Source: Davidsoniella eucalypti
Taxonomy: Eukaryota > Ascomycota > Sordariomycetes > Microascales > Ceratocystidaceae
Direction: 5' to 3'
DNA length: 64,000 nucleotides
NCBI GenBank assembly: GCA_004009845.1
Contig: RMBW01000099.1
Location: forward strand, 62,001-126,000
The notes under the pieces were generated by a model. The model saw nothing but the letters and a program-made list of their open reading frames with translations, ran no database searches and had not been told where the DNA came from. The position numbers and the translations under genes were made by a program. Positions within the stretch are counted from its first letter, which is position 1, and every line of letters starts with the position of its first letter. This document shows positions 21,936 to 31,720 of this stretch, piece by piece.

Positions 21936-24905
21936 ATGGAAGAGCCAGAGTACACAGGCGCTATGCCTAAGAGGCGGAAAACCGACAATTGGCGCCGAAA
22001 CAACAGCGACCGTTCAAACAAAAGACCTCGCGACAACAACAGAGACAACAACAGAGACAACAACCGAGATCGAGAGCGCAACCGGAAACGCACACCTTCA
22101 CCACCACCCGAAGATCCGGAGGAAGATCGCGCGCTCGACCGCGACTGGTACGATGGCGACGAGATGGGCGGTCATGTCTTTGGCGACGAGGCGCATAATC
22201 CATTTGCTGCGTACGAATCGTCCTGGGAAGCACAAAAGAACGAGAGCGCCATGGCAGAACGAGTCACGAACCGATACGATGCGCGCAAGGAACAGCGCAA
22301 CCGCGATAACGATGCCTGGGAAACAAACCGAATGCTGGTTTCTGGTGTCGCCCAGCGCCGTGATCTGGGCAACGACTTTGATGAAGAAGAGGCTGTTCGT
22401 GTACATCTGTTGGTCCACGAACTACGGCCGCCTTTTCTTGACGGACGGACAATCTTCACTAAGCAACTCGAGCCGGTACCGGCAGTGCGCGATTATCAAA
22501 GCGACATGGCCGTGTTCAGTAGGAAGGGCAGCAAAGTTGTCAAAGAAGCGAGGCAGCAGCGCGAGCGCGAGCGTCAGGCACAAGCAGCGACGTCGATGGC
22601 TGGAACAACACTCGGTACTATCATGGGTGTCAAGGAAGAGGACGGCGATAGTGCCATGCCGTTAGCGGGCGAAGATGACGTCAAAAAGGAGAATGATGGC
22701 GAAAAGAAGCTGTCCAACAGCAACAAGTTCAGCCAGCATCTCAAGAAGAGCGACGGCGCTAGTGATTTCAGTCAAACAAAGACCCTGCGAGAACAACGTC
22801 AGTTCCTGCCGGCATTTGCAGTGCGTGAAGATTTGCTACGTATCATCCGCGAAAACCAAGTGATCATCGTGGTCGGTGAGACTGGTTCGGGAAAGACGAC
22901 GCAACTGGCGCAATTCTTGCACGAGGATGGCTATGGAAATCAGGGCATGATTGGCTGCACACAGCCTCGAAGAGTTGCTGCCATGAGTGTAGCCAAGCGT
23001 GTCGCAGAGGAAATGGAGTGTCCACTGGGCGGGACGGTCGGTTATGCCATCCGTTTCGAAGATTGCACAAGCAAGGACACGGTGATCAAGTACATGACGG
23101 ATGGTGTTTTGCTCAGAGAATCTCTAAACGAGCCAGATCTTGACCGTTACTCGTGCATCATCATGGACGAAGCCCACGAGAGAGCCCTAAATACTGATAT
23201 CTTAATGGGTCTGTTTAAGAAGATTCTCCAGCACCGCCGTGATATCAAGCTCATCGTCACATCAGCCACCATGAACTCCAAACGCTTCTCCGATTTCTTT
23301 GGTGGCGCACCTGAGTTTATCATCCCCGGTCGTACCTTCCCCGTTGATGTACTCTTCCACCGTTCGCCGGTTGAAGATTATGTAGACCAGGCCGTCCACC
23401 AAGTTCTCTCCATTCACGTGTCTATGGACGCCGGCGATATCCTGGTCTTCATGACGGGTCAGGAAGATATTGAGATCACATGCGAGCTCATCCAGAAGCG
23501 TCTTGATGCGCTCAACGACCCACCAAAGCTCAGCATCCTCCCCATCTATAGTCAGATGCCGGCTGACCTTCAGGCCAAGATTTTCGACCGTGCGGCGCCT
23601 GGCGTGCGCAAGTGCATCGTGGCCACCAATATTGCCGAAACCAGTTTGACTGTCGACGGTATCAAGTACGTGGTTGACAGTGGCTACTCAAAAATGAAGG
23701 TGTACAACCCGAAGATGGGCATGGACACTCTGCAGATCACACCCATCTCACAAGCCAACGCATTGCAACGTTCAGGTCGTGCCGGCAGAACAGGGCCTGG
23801 CAAGGCCTTCCGCCTATTTACTGACAAGGCCTTCAAGGAAGAGCTTTACATTCAAACGATCCCCGAGATCCAACGTACTAACCTTAGCAATACCGTCCTC
23901 ATGCTCAAGTCACTGGGCGTCAAGGACTTACTCGACTTCGACTTCATGGACCCGCCGCCTCAGGAGACCATCACTACGTCCATGTTTGACCTATGGGCAC
24001 TCGGCGCTCTAGACAATATGGGCGAGCTGACCAGCCTCGGCCGCAAGATGAGCGCCTTCCCAATGGACCCATCGCTGTCGAAGCTACTAATCACGTCGGT
24101 CGAGTACGGCTGCAGCGAGGAGATGATCACCATCGTATCCATGCTCTCAGTGCCCAACGTCTTCTACCGGCCCAAGGAGCGACAAGACGAAGCGGACGCC
24201 CAACGCGAGAAGTTCTGGGTACATGAGTCCGACCATTTGACCTACCTACAGGTATACCTAGCCTGGAAAGCCAACCGCTTCTCGGAGGGCTGGTGCATAA
24301 AGCATTTCCTACATGGCAAGTCGTTGCGACGTGCCAAGGAGATTCGCGACCAGCTGACCGACATCATCAAGATGCAGAAGATGGAGTCGCGTTCGTGCGG
24401 TATGGACTGGGATGTGGTGCGTAGATGTATCTGCTCGGGATACTACCACCAAGCTGCGCGCTACAAGGGCTCGGGCGAGTATATCAACCTACGCACCAAC
24501 GTCGCCGTACAACTACATCCAACGAGCTCACTATACGCTAGCCATCCACCAGACTACGTCGTCTATCACGAACTCGTGCTGACTAGCAAGGTTTACGTCT
24601 CAACCGTAACGGCCGTCGATCCACATTGGCTCGCCGATCTCGGTGGCGTCTTCTACTCCATCAAGGAAAAGGGTTACTCGGCTCACCAGAAGAAATTCAC
24701 CGAGACTGAGTTCAACCGTAAGATGGAAATCGAGGCTCAGATGGCTCTCGATAAGAAAGCTGCTGAAGATAAAAAGCTTGTTGATGAACAGCATCTAACT
24801 AAGAAGAGTTCTAGTAGTACTTCTGGAAACAGCTCTAAAAAGGTTGTCCAGCATGGCGCTGTTCGTAAGCCGGCGGCTAAGAAACGGTTTAGTCGGCCGT
24901 TTTAA
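21936..24905 (+). CDS. PRP16: PRP16, DEAH-box pre-mRNA splicing ATPase
   Basis: Intronless, 989 residues from ATG 21936 (the frame is open slightly upstream but without an ATG). The N-terminal third is disordered and Arg/Asn/Asp-rich, with a 12-bp repeat encoding (RDNN)3 near 22032-22067, and includes the Prp16-type block around NDFDEEEAVRVHLLVHELRPPFL. The helicase core has GETGSGKT (Walker A, Gly314), DEAH (411-414), SAT (443-445) and QRSGRAGR (611-618). HA2/ratchet and OB-fold regions follow, with GEYINLRTNVAVQLHPTSSL and DYVVYHELVLTSKVYVSTVTAVDPHWL. Basic Lys/Ser-rich residues end the protein. Family role: ATP-dependent remodelling of the spliceosome after the first catalytic step, with release of step-one factors and proofreading of 5' splice-site cleavage, in the nucleus. 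The RSPVEDYVDQAVHQVL and YRPKERQDEAD segments favour Prp16 over Prp2, Prp22 and Prp43. Confidence 0.95.
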   Translation: MEEPEYTGAMPKRRKTDNWRRNNSDRSNKRPRDNNRDNNRDNNRDRERNRKRTPSPPPEDPEEDRALDRDWYDGDEMGGHVFGDEAHNPFAAYESSWEAQKNESAMAERVTNRYDARKEQRNRDNDAWETNRMLVSGVAQRRDLGNDFDEEEAVRVHLLVHELRPPFLDGRTIFTKQLEPVPAVRDYQSDMAVFSRKGSKVVKEARQQRERERQAQAATSMAGTTLGTIMGVKEEDGDSAMPLAGEDDVKKENDGEKKLSNSNKFSQHLKKSDGASDFSQTKTLREQRQFLPAFAVREDLLRIIRENQVIIVVGETGSGKTTQLAQFLHEDGYGNQGMIGCTQPRRVAAMSVAKRVAEEMECPLGGTVGYAIRFEDCTSKDTVIKYMTDGVLLRESLNEPDLDRYSCIIMDEAHERALNTDILMGLFKKILQHRRDIKLIVTSATMNSKRFSDFFGGAPEFIIPGRTFPVDVLFHRSPVEDYVDQAVHQVLSIHVSMDAGDILVFMTGQEDIEITCELIQKRLDALNDPPKLSILPIYSQMPADLQAKIFDRAAPGVRKCIVATNIAETSLTVDGIKYVVDSGYSKMKVYNPKMGMDTLQITPISQANALQRSGRAGRTGPGKAFRLFTDKAFKEELYIQTIPEIQRTNLSNTVLMLKSLGVKDLLDFDFMDPPPQETITTSMFDLWALGALDNMGELTSLGRKMSAFPMDPSLSKLLITSVEYGCSEEMITIVSMLSVPNVFYRPKERQDEADAQREKFWVHESDHLTYLQVYLAWKANRFSEGWCIKHFLHGKSLRRAKEIRDQLTDIIKMQKMESRSCGMDWDVVRRCICSGYYHQAARYKGSGEYINLRTNVAVQLHPTSSLYASHPPDYVVYHELVLTSKVYVSTVTAVDPHWLADLGGVFYSIKEKGYSAHQKKFTETEFNRKMEIEAQMALDKKAAEDKKLVDEQHLTKKSSSSTSGNSSKKVVQHGAVRKPAAKKRFSRPF
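22032..22067 (+). repeat. Coding tandem repeat, 12 bp x 3
   Basis: Unit GACAACAACAGA, two exact copies plus one with a single change (GACAACAACCGA), encoding Asp-Asn-Asn-Arg repeats in the disordered N-terminus of PRP16. Confidence 0.8.
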
Positions 24906-25226
24906 GTCTTACATTTTAGCTATGTGTTTGTTTATATTATAAAATATCTGCTTCATCATTTTTGGGGGTCGGGTTGTTCAGGTCACATTCACAGCGTTTT
25001 GGCACATATACAACACTATACTTATTATATAGCGGCATTTACGATTTGTTTCTTTTTTTTTTCTTTCTTTTTTTTTCTTTACGCGTTATCCATGACCTTT
25101 CTATCTTATCACGATATCTTGTCAATAATTTCTATAATTTTTTTCCCCTTCCGATGTCTTATTATTACTCGTGACCATCTATTGCTAAAATCTTACAATT
25201 TACATCTACCCCTTCCTGTCTTCCTT

Positions 25227-26543
25227 TCAAATCAGCTTAGAAATAGCTTCGAAGCCCTGCAGCAAATCGGCTTTTAGATCCTCGAAAGCCTCGATACCGA
25301 CACTAACTCTCAGCAGCGATAGCGGCGCATGTTCATCAGTGATGGCACGCCACTCGATCAGGCTCTCTACGCCGCCCAGACTCGTAGCATGGTAGAAGAA
25401 AGCCAGCTTGCTAGGCAGCGTACGGGCCAAGAGTTCATTCTTGAGAATGATGGAAAACACCGGGCCGAAACCGTTTGGCATCTGCTTTGCGAGCCAGGCA
25501 TTCTCGGGCCCGACCTGTAGACTGGCGTGGTGAACGCGGGATACGACCCTGCTTATGACTGATGTCGGATCAGCTATTCCGTCTGCCAACCACCGTACGA
25601 GGCTTGTGGCAGTGGCGCTCTGGCGCAGGACGCGTAGCTCGAGAGTCCGGACAGACCGCAGGCCCAGCCAGCCCTCCAGACTTCCCAGCACGGCACCAGT
25701 CACCAGCCGGTCGTCGAGGAGGCGGGTGTGCCAGCTCTTGTAGTCACTGTTATTAGCGTGGCGTGGGTTCACAGCCACGACACCGCAGAGCATGTCAGAG
25801 TGGCCGCCCAGATACTTGGTGCCTGAATGCATGATCATATCGGCGCCATACAAGAATGGATCCTGCAGCGGCGGCGGCGCAAAAGTCGCATCGATGGTTA
25901 GGTATGCGCCAACCCGACGAGCCTTTTCGGCATAGTGGGCCAAGTTACGCGCCTCACCCAACGGGTTCAACGGTGTCTCTACATGGATGACATCGCCGGG
26001 GCCGAGTTCCGAGTCACCGCAGTCGAGGGAGACGACTTGGAGTCCGGTCAACCGCGTCATCAGCTCGAGAACGCCGTGGCATCCGTGATAACCGTCGGTG
26101 ATAGCAACGCGCTTGGGGTTCAGCAGGATCATCATGGCGTGGAATGCAGCAAGACCGGATGAATATGTTACGGAGGGACCGTGCAAGATAGACGAAAGAA
26201 CAGCTTCTAGTCGTGTGGTGTTGGGACCAGACTCGCGTGAGTAGATGTGAGAGTCTCGAGGCGCGTTTGGCTAACACGCAACAAAAAAAAAAAACATGCG
26301 GTTTAGAAACTTTGCGTCCTCGTCATATTTATGGGTTAGGGCCTATGTAGAAGATTAACTCACATCGATGTTTTGCCAGTGAATCAACTGCTCCGGATCA
26401 TCGGCGTACCGGAAGGTCGTCGATACGTGGATAGCCGGCGCCACCGCCCGATGCTGACTAATGCCTTCATCGGCATGGAGTGCCCGGGTGGAAAGCGAGG
26501 CCGCGGCCTGGACGGCGTCCTTGGATGAAGCAGGAGCAGCCAT
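25227..26543 (-). CDS. Cys/Met-metabolism PLP-dependent enzyme (cystathionine gamma-synthase/beta-lyase family)
   Basis: Two exons, 26543-26364 and 26270-25227, with a 93-nt phase-0 intron (GTGAGT donor, TTAG acceptor), give 407 residues. Family features: STRALHADEG near the N-terminus, AIHVSTTFRY, HIYSRESGPNTTRLEAVL after the junction, YSSGLAAFHAMM, ETPLNPLG, YLTIDATFAPP and the cofactor motif MIMHSGTKYLGGHSD, in which Lys212 should form the Schiff base with pyridoxal phosphate. A C-terminal SLLRVSVGIEAFEDLKADL completes the fold. The enzyme works in transsulfuration or methionine synthesis in the cytosol (or peroxisome). Sequence alone does not separate cystathionine gamma-synthase, beta-lyase, gamma-lyase and O-acetylhomoserine-type activities, so no symbol is given. 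The 3' end is about 320 bases from the PRP16 stop codon, tail to tail. Confidence 0.88.
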
Positions 26544-27825
26544 TTTGATGATATATATGAATCGGGGACAAGGAAGGTTGAAGGAGAAATGATATGTCTT
26601 ATTCGACTATTCGTTGATAAACCATCAAGGACAACTAAACCCCCAAACGGAGGTGACTACGCTATTCATACTGAATCATCTTCGCCTCATATCTATATAA
26701 GTTCAAATATTTCCTCAGCCCCACCTTCATAAAGCCTATTACCGGATTCAGAAATTCGCAGAAGCTTCACCGATGTAGTAGTCACGCCCTTTGAATTACA
26801 AAACTAATCAATTCCCGTATTCTGTAGTAGTAGCGTTGAGTCAAGTCAACACTAACAAATATTAATTACGACATCACAATACATAACGAATACAGGCAAT
26901 GAGATGGAACATCAATGACATGAGGATAATCTGAGAAAATAAGTATCAATAAGATTTGAAAGTGACTAAACATGAGAGGTATGATTTAAAAGAAATAAAT
27001 GCAATAGAAATAAACACAAAAATAACGATAACCCTAGAAAACGTTTCCCCGCCTGAACGCCTCCCCCACGTGATGAACTACACCCACCCACGCCGAAAAA
27101 GAAAAAAAACAAGAAAAGACTAAATAGGAGCCAAGAAGAAAAACAATATCGCTAAGAGAGGTAGACAGGAAATGCAGCGGGTGAGGCAGTATGAAAACGA
27201 TAAAAATTATGTGGCGTGTTCGGCGAATCAGAGTTTCCTGGGTTTATTTCAACACAAAACACGGCAGAAGCTAGAAAAGGGAATGTGAGAAGATAAAACG
27301 CCATTAAGTAGTAGATGACAATCGGCGAACAAAAGAATCCCCGAACGTGTTTGGTGTTTACGGGAAGGCGTAGATGTAAAATGGAGTTGAGTAGAGAGGT
27401 TTGTATGTGGAAAGAGGAATGAGATTATAACGTCAAGTACAGGACAGACGCCCTAGGCAAGGATAAACAAAGGCCTGTACTAGTAAATACGTAGCCGTCA
27501 TAAAAACAACTAAAACGGCAGATAAAAAAAGAAGAGAGTATCAAATGGGTATTTCATCAAAGGACGCAATAGAATAAGAAAAAAAAGGAAAACCCCAAAA
27601 AGCCTACCACCCACGTCGTCTTTCATGACGTCGTGAGGAGAAGTAAACACAATTTCGGGAAATGAAGATAAAGAGCATCGTGAGGGTGATCATATGAAGC
27701 GAGGAAGAAAAAAACATAATGAGACAGGAAGACGATAAAACCAAAAAAGAACACCGCACCTAAAAAAAGAAAAAAGCCAGTCATCGTTGCTCATACACAC
27801 AAACATTGTGTCCCCGTGGACCCAT
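26544..27825. other. Intergenic: promoter of PLP enzyme and 3' flank of KAR9
   Basis: AT-rich. The first few hundred bases should hold the promoter of the PLP enzyme and the last few hundred the KAR9 3' untranslated region. No other gene is seen. Confidence 0.45.
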
Positions 27826-30800
27826 CTAGAAACGCCAACGAGGCTTATTCTCCTTAGGATCAGCCTTCCGCATACCCATACGGGAAAGAGACATGGGCTC
27901 AGGACTACCACGTCCATCTGTACTTCCAGCACGAACACGAGAATGCGAAGGTAACGGCAGAATACTAGAACGACGAGGGTTGAATGCCATCGAGCTAGCA
28001 GGACGAGATGGCGAGCTGCCAATTTCAGCTGCCGTGGACATCATGCGAGGTTGGTATGAAGCACGACGCATCTCCTTGCTCATGGGCGCTGTAGTTCCCG
28101 ATTGCGAGTTAGCTCTAGTCTTTTGCATGACTTGCTGCGAGTACGGTCCGGGTCCAGCTTGGTTAATGCGGTCGCGGAACGATAGACGAGAATGGCTACT
28201 TCTAGTAGGCGTGTCGTCTAGTGGCGCCGGCGACGCAGTGCTTGATCTGGGAGACACGGAGTAGTTGCGTAGAGTAGGTAGACGCGAGCCAGAGCCAGAG
28301 TTGGGCGACAACGAAGTACCGGAGTGAGTAGCACCGGGTGTGACAGAGGGTGATCTCTTAGCATAAGGACTCGGCGTGCTCAGCGAAAGCGGCTTGAAGT
28401 TGTGGCCAGTATCTAGGTCCTTGATGTTGATAGACTGGTTCCATTTAGGGCGTAGGTCAGATGTGGAAGGTGGGCGAGATAGCTTGTGGGCGGAAGTCTT
28501 GGCTGAAGAAGGCGCAGCGAGAACAGAGAGGCGGTCTGGGTTGGCCTTGCGTGCGGAGGGCTGAGAAGAGGGCGGTGGTAGAGACGAGTAGCGGCGGTTT
28601 TGTGGAATAGCGCCGCCAGTGGTAGAGGCACGGGTGCGCTTGCCAGCAGAAAGGGGCGTCTTGGGACCCATACCGAGCGAAGACATGATGACTGAAGACG
28701 GGGGGGAGCTTCCAGGAGTATCACGGCCGCTGCCAACAGTCGAGGCGTGATCCGTTGAGAGGAGGCTGGAGATGGAATCTCTCAGCTGCTGGCCCTTTAG
28801 CTCATATTGAACTTCTTCGAGAACCATGTCCATATCAGTCATTAACTGCTTGAGTTCAGCCCATTTGCTCTGGGTCTCGGCGTGCAAGCGAAGGATCTCT
28901 CCATTGACAGTTAGGCGGTCCTTGACCCCCTTGTCAATGATAGATAGCACGCGCTCAATAGCCGGTCCGTAGTACATCTTCTTGGCTTCGTAGTTCTCGA
29001 TCTTTTTGGTCATGACCGGCTGGTTCGAGATATGGTAGCCAGCATCGATAGCCTCCTGCAGCTTGTCGACAGATCGTTGCACAGATTCATACATCTTTTG
29101 CGCCTGGCGACCTGCGTTGCGGAAGACAATCACCCATCGATCCTCACCAAGCTCCTTCCGTAGAGACTCGGCGTCCTTTTCCAACTTCTTGTAGCTTCCG
29201 TCGAGGGCAGTGCGGCGCATTTCAAGCTCCTCACAGGCAGTTTGGAAAGAGCGCTTAGCACGATTCTCAAAAACCGATAACCGCATAGGCAGAAAGTCCA
29301 GAGAGGCGCGTAGAGGCTGCATACGAGCGAAGAGTGCGAGCAGGGACGAGTCGTCAAGAGTCATAGTAGGCGTTCCAGGCGAGTCGGGACTGGTTGGGCT
29401 CATAGGGAACGGCGGCAAGCTAAACCGTTGCTGGTTTTGTAGTCTTGATGCAGTAGGGGCACCTTCAACTATAGTCTCCAGGTTGTCGATATCAACGCCG
29501 TCATTGGCGGCCATCAGAGACTTATGGCGGCGCTCCTCCATTTCAAATACCAGGCAGCTCAGCTCGTCCATCTCATCTTGAATATCACCGAGCACGTTGT
29601 TCCATAGCTCCTCCCACTCCATGGCGATCTCAACTTGTTCCTTCACAGTGTGCAGAGAGTTGCGAATCTTGAGCCACTCCGACAAGATACCTTCCATTTG
29701 GATTACGGCCTTGTTCAAGTCGTGTGTAGAGACATCGCCAATATCGGGGCGGCATTGCAGATCTTCAATGGCAGAGACGTAAATATTGATTAGCTCTTCG
29801 AATCTTGCGATGGCGTTCTCGACTTCTTCGAGACCCTCGCGGCCACCGGCAGCAGCCCATTCGACATCGTCGTCGCTATCGAGGCCCTCGATGACTTCGG
29901 ACGCCTTCGCAATCCAGCCCCGTATTTGCTCTGCAGCATTAATGAGAGCGTAGTTGGCTGCATGGGCCGTAGGAATGGCAGCCATCTTACTCGAGAGAGA
30001 GTCGGCATCGGGAAGCTGAAGCGACGTAAGCTGTGCAAGCTGATTGGTGAACGACGCACGCGAAAGAGTGTAGATAGAGCCGGCACGCTCAAGGCGAGGC
30101 GCAAAATACTCGCTACCAACAGAACTTGCAGTGGCCGAAACGGCTGGAGGGGTGTCCTTTGGCGGCGGAAGAGGACCAGTCGGTTCCGTCACGGTCAATG
30201 TAAGGGGGGGCCGCTCCACGTGCTCCTCCCGGATTTCAATATGCGCCTTGGTGCCATTTTCATTGATGTGGTCAGGTAGGATGTATTTGTTGGTGTCCAT
30301 GTTAAAGGGCTCGGTAGGCTCGATCTCGGGCAAAAGAACAGATGAGGGAGAGTGAGGCGGGGCCAAAAACTTGGATGAAACCGATGCAGGAGACGGCAGG
30401 CTATTGAACTCGTCGTGGGTTGGACTTGGGCTATGGAGAAGGTCAGAGGCACAGGCGGACACAGACCTCGAACGGGCTGATCTGGACGATTCAAATGAGG
30501 CCTTTCGCGATATCGCGTTGGCGACAGACACGGAGATGTCCTTGACGGCGGCCTTCCAAGGTCGGCCACGACGCTCGACAATCAGAGTCGGGAGAGAGCC
30601 TTCGTGGTGGTTTTTGTCCAGTTGGCGGGCCTGGTGCTGGACCAGACCGCCGTTACGGTCAAAAACTGCAGCGTTTGAGGCCGAAGACTGCGATTTTGAG
30701 GCCTGGGAGCCAAATCCGAGGGCCTTGAGGCGCGCAGCGAGGCCTGGTGATGGCTTGCGCAACTGCTGAATAGACGGTGCCAGTTGTGGCGGTGACGTTC

Positions 30801-31560
30801 GTAGCGAATTGGTGGACGACGAGGTGCGGAGCGTGCGGAAAGAGAGCGATGCTAGACTATCGTGAGACGGCGAGACGTTGGAGGACGCAGATGGCGATAG
30901 TGAGGGTGGTGGCGAGGGAGATTGCGACACTCGCAAAGGCGTCTCGAAGTTATCGCTGGTCGGGACGGTATTAGGTGCAGTAGCAGTAGTCACAGATGTC
31001 GTAGCAACGGCAGTGGCAGTGGCAGTGGCTGCAGAAGGAATAGTGCTGGCAGTAGCAGTAGCACTATCTGTCGAAAGGGGCAGATGCACCACGTCCACGT
31101 CGCTTGTCAACCCAGCAAGTTCGAGGTCGAGGTCGATGTCGTTGTCGATACCAGGGTTCGTAGTATCGGACAGAGACTTTGCGAGAGTCGGATGTGCGTT
31201 GATGGAAGCAGTAGTCGTGCTCGTAAACTCCGGTAGACCGTCTGGCGATGATGACTGCACTGTAATTGGAGATGGCGCGCGGTCGCAGAAGTCAGAGAAT
31301 GGCGGCTCAGTTGCTGAAGAAGACAGGGAAAAAGAAACGGAGGCTGAAGGTGGCATAGTATCGGCAGTGATGGATGAGGTCGAGGCGAGCGATGAGGACG
31401 ACTGATTGGTACTGGCGTAGGCGTGGTGGCTGGCAGCGAAGTCACTGCTCATAGGCTTATTGTTATTGTTATTACTAGGGACCTGCGGCGATTTACTACT
31501 GGCCAAGTCAACCTCAGCCAGCAGACTGGGCGAGGGTTCGACCAAAGGATTGGCGGCCAT
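27826..31560 (-). CDS. KAR9: KAR9 family spindle-positioning/karyogamy protein
   Basis: Intronless, 1244 residues. Residues 1-525 are low-complexity Ser/Thr/Pro with Thr/Ala repeats and many SP sites. A helical core runs from about 526 to 930 (AANYALINAAEQIRGWIAKASEVIEGL, then IARFEELINIYVSAIEDL, EQVEIAMEWEELWNNVLGDIQDEMDELSCLVFEMEERR, RSVDKLQEAIDAG and GQQLRDSISSLLS) and corresponds to the KAR9 domain. The C-terminal third is basic and Ser-rich and ends KENKPRWRF. Family role: cytoplasmic linker that joins EB1/Bim1 on microtubule plus ends to myosin and actin cables, so orienting the spindle and moving nuclei. A classical SxIP EB1-binding motif is not evident; GGAIPQNRR (near the basic tail) is only a partial match. 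A hexamer repeat precedes the start codon. Confidence 0.88.
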   Translation of the reverse strand: MAANPLVEPSPSLLAEVDLASSKSPQVPSNNNNNKPMSSDFAASHHAYASTNQSSSSLASTSSITADTMPPSASVSFSLSSSATEPPFSDFCDRAPSPITVQSSSPDGLPEFTSTTTASINAHPTLAKSLSDTTNPGIDNDIDLDLELAGLTSDVDVVHLPLSTDSATATASTIPSAATATATAVATTSVTTATAPNTVPTSDNFETPLRVSQSPSPPPSLSPSASSNVSPSHDSLASLSFRTLRTSSSTNSLRTSPPQLAPSIQQLRKPSPGLAARLKALGFGSQASKSQSSASNAAVFDRNGGLVQHQARQLDKNHHEGSLPTLIVERRGRPWKAAVKDISVSVANAISRKASFESSRSARSRSVSACASDLLHSPSPTHDEFNSLPSPASVSSKFLAPPHSPSSVLLPEIEPTEPFNMDTNKYILPDHINENGTKAHIEIREEHVERPPLTLTVTEPTGPLPPPKDTPPAVSATASSVGSEYFAPRLERAGSIYTLSRASFTNQLAQLTSLQLPDADSLSSKMAAIPTAHAANYALINAAEQIRGWIAKASEVIEGLDSDDDVEWAAAGGREGLEEVENAIARFEELINIYVSAIEDLQCRPDIGDVSTHDLNKAVIQMEGILSEWLKIRNSLHTVKEQVEIAMEWEELWNNVLGDIQDEMDELSCLVFEMEERRHKSLMAANDGVDIDNLETIVEGAPTASRLQNQQRFSLPPFPMSPTSPDSPGTPTMTLDDSSLLALFARMQPLRASLDFLPMRLSVFENRAKRSFQTACEELEMRRTALDGSYKKLEKDAESLRKELGEDRWVIVFRNAGRQAQKMYESVQRSVDKLQEAIDAGYHISNQPVMTKKIENYEAKKMYYGPAIERVLSIIDKGVKDRLTVNGEILRLHAETQSKWAELKQLMTDMDMVLEEVQYELKGQQLRDSISSLLSTDHASTVGSGRDTPGSSPPSSVIMSSLGMGPKTPLSAGKRTRASTTGGAIPQNRRYSSLPPPSSQPSARKANPDRLSVLAAPSSAKTSAHKLSRPPSTSDLRPKWNQSINIKDLDTGHNFKPLSLSTPSPYAKRSPSVTPGATHSGTSLSPNSGSGSRLPTLRNYSVSPRSSTASPAPLDDTPTRSSHSRLSFRDRINQAGPGPYSQQVMQKTRANSQSGTTAPMSKEMRRASYQPRMMSTAAEIGSSPSRPASSMAFNPRRSSILPLPSHSRVRAGSTDGRGSPEPMSLSRMGMRKADPKENKPRWRF

Positions 31561-31605
31561 GGGTGCCAGTTCGTGAGCACAGTACCAAGTAAGGTATATG
31601 TATAG

Positions 31606-31720
31606 GTAGTTGTGTAGTTGTGTAGTTGTAGTTGTAGTTGTAGCTGTAATTGTAGCTGTAGTTGTAGTTGTAGTTGTAGCTGTAATTGTAGTTGTAACTG
31701 TAGTTGTGTACTTGTAGGTA
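31606..31720. repeat. Hexamer repeat tract (GTAGTT)n upstream of KAR9
   Basis: An imperfect array of GTAGTT/GTAGCT/GTAATT hexamers on the plus strand (AACTAC-type on the coding strand) starts about 46 bases upstream of the KAR9 start codon. It lies in the KAR9 promoter or 5' leader. On the minus strand it reads as a CAA/CTA-rich, G-poor run, as would suit an unstructured leader. Confidence 0.85.

Noticed and set aside
30878..31405. 175-codon plus-strand frame
   Set aside because: It is antisense to the Ser/Thr-rich N-terminus of KAR9 and arises from that gene's codon bias.
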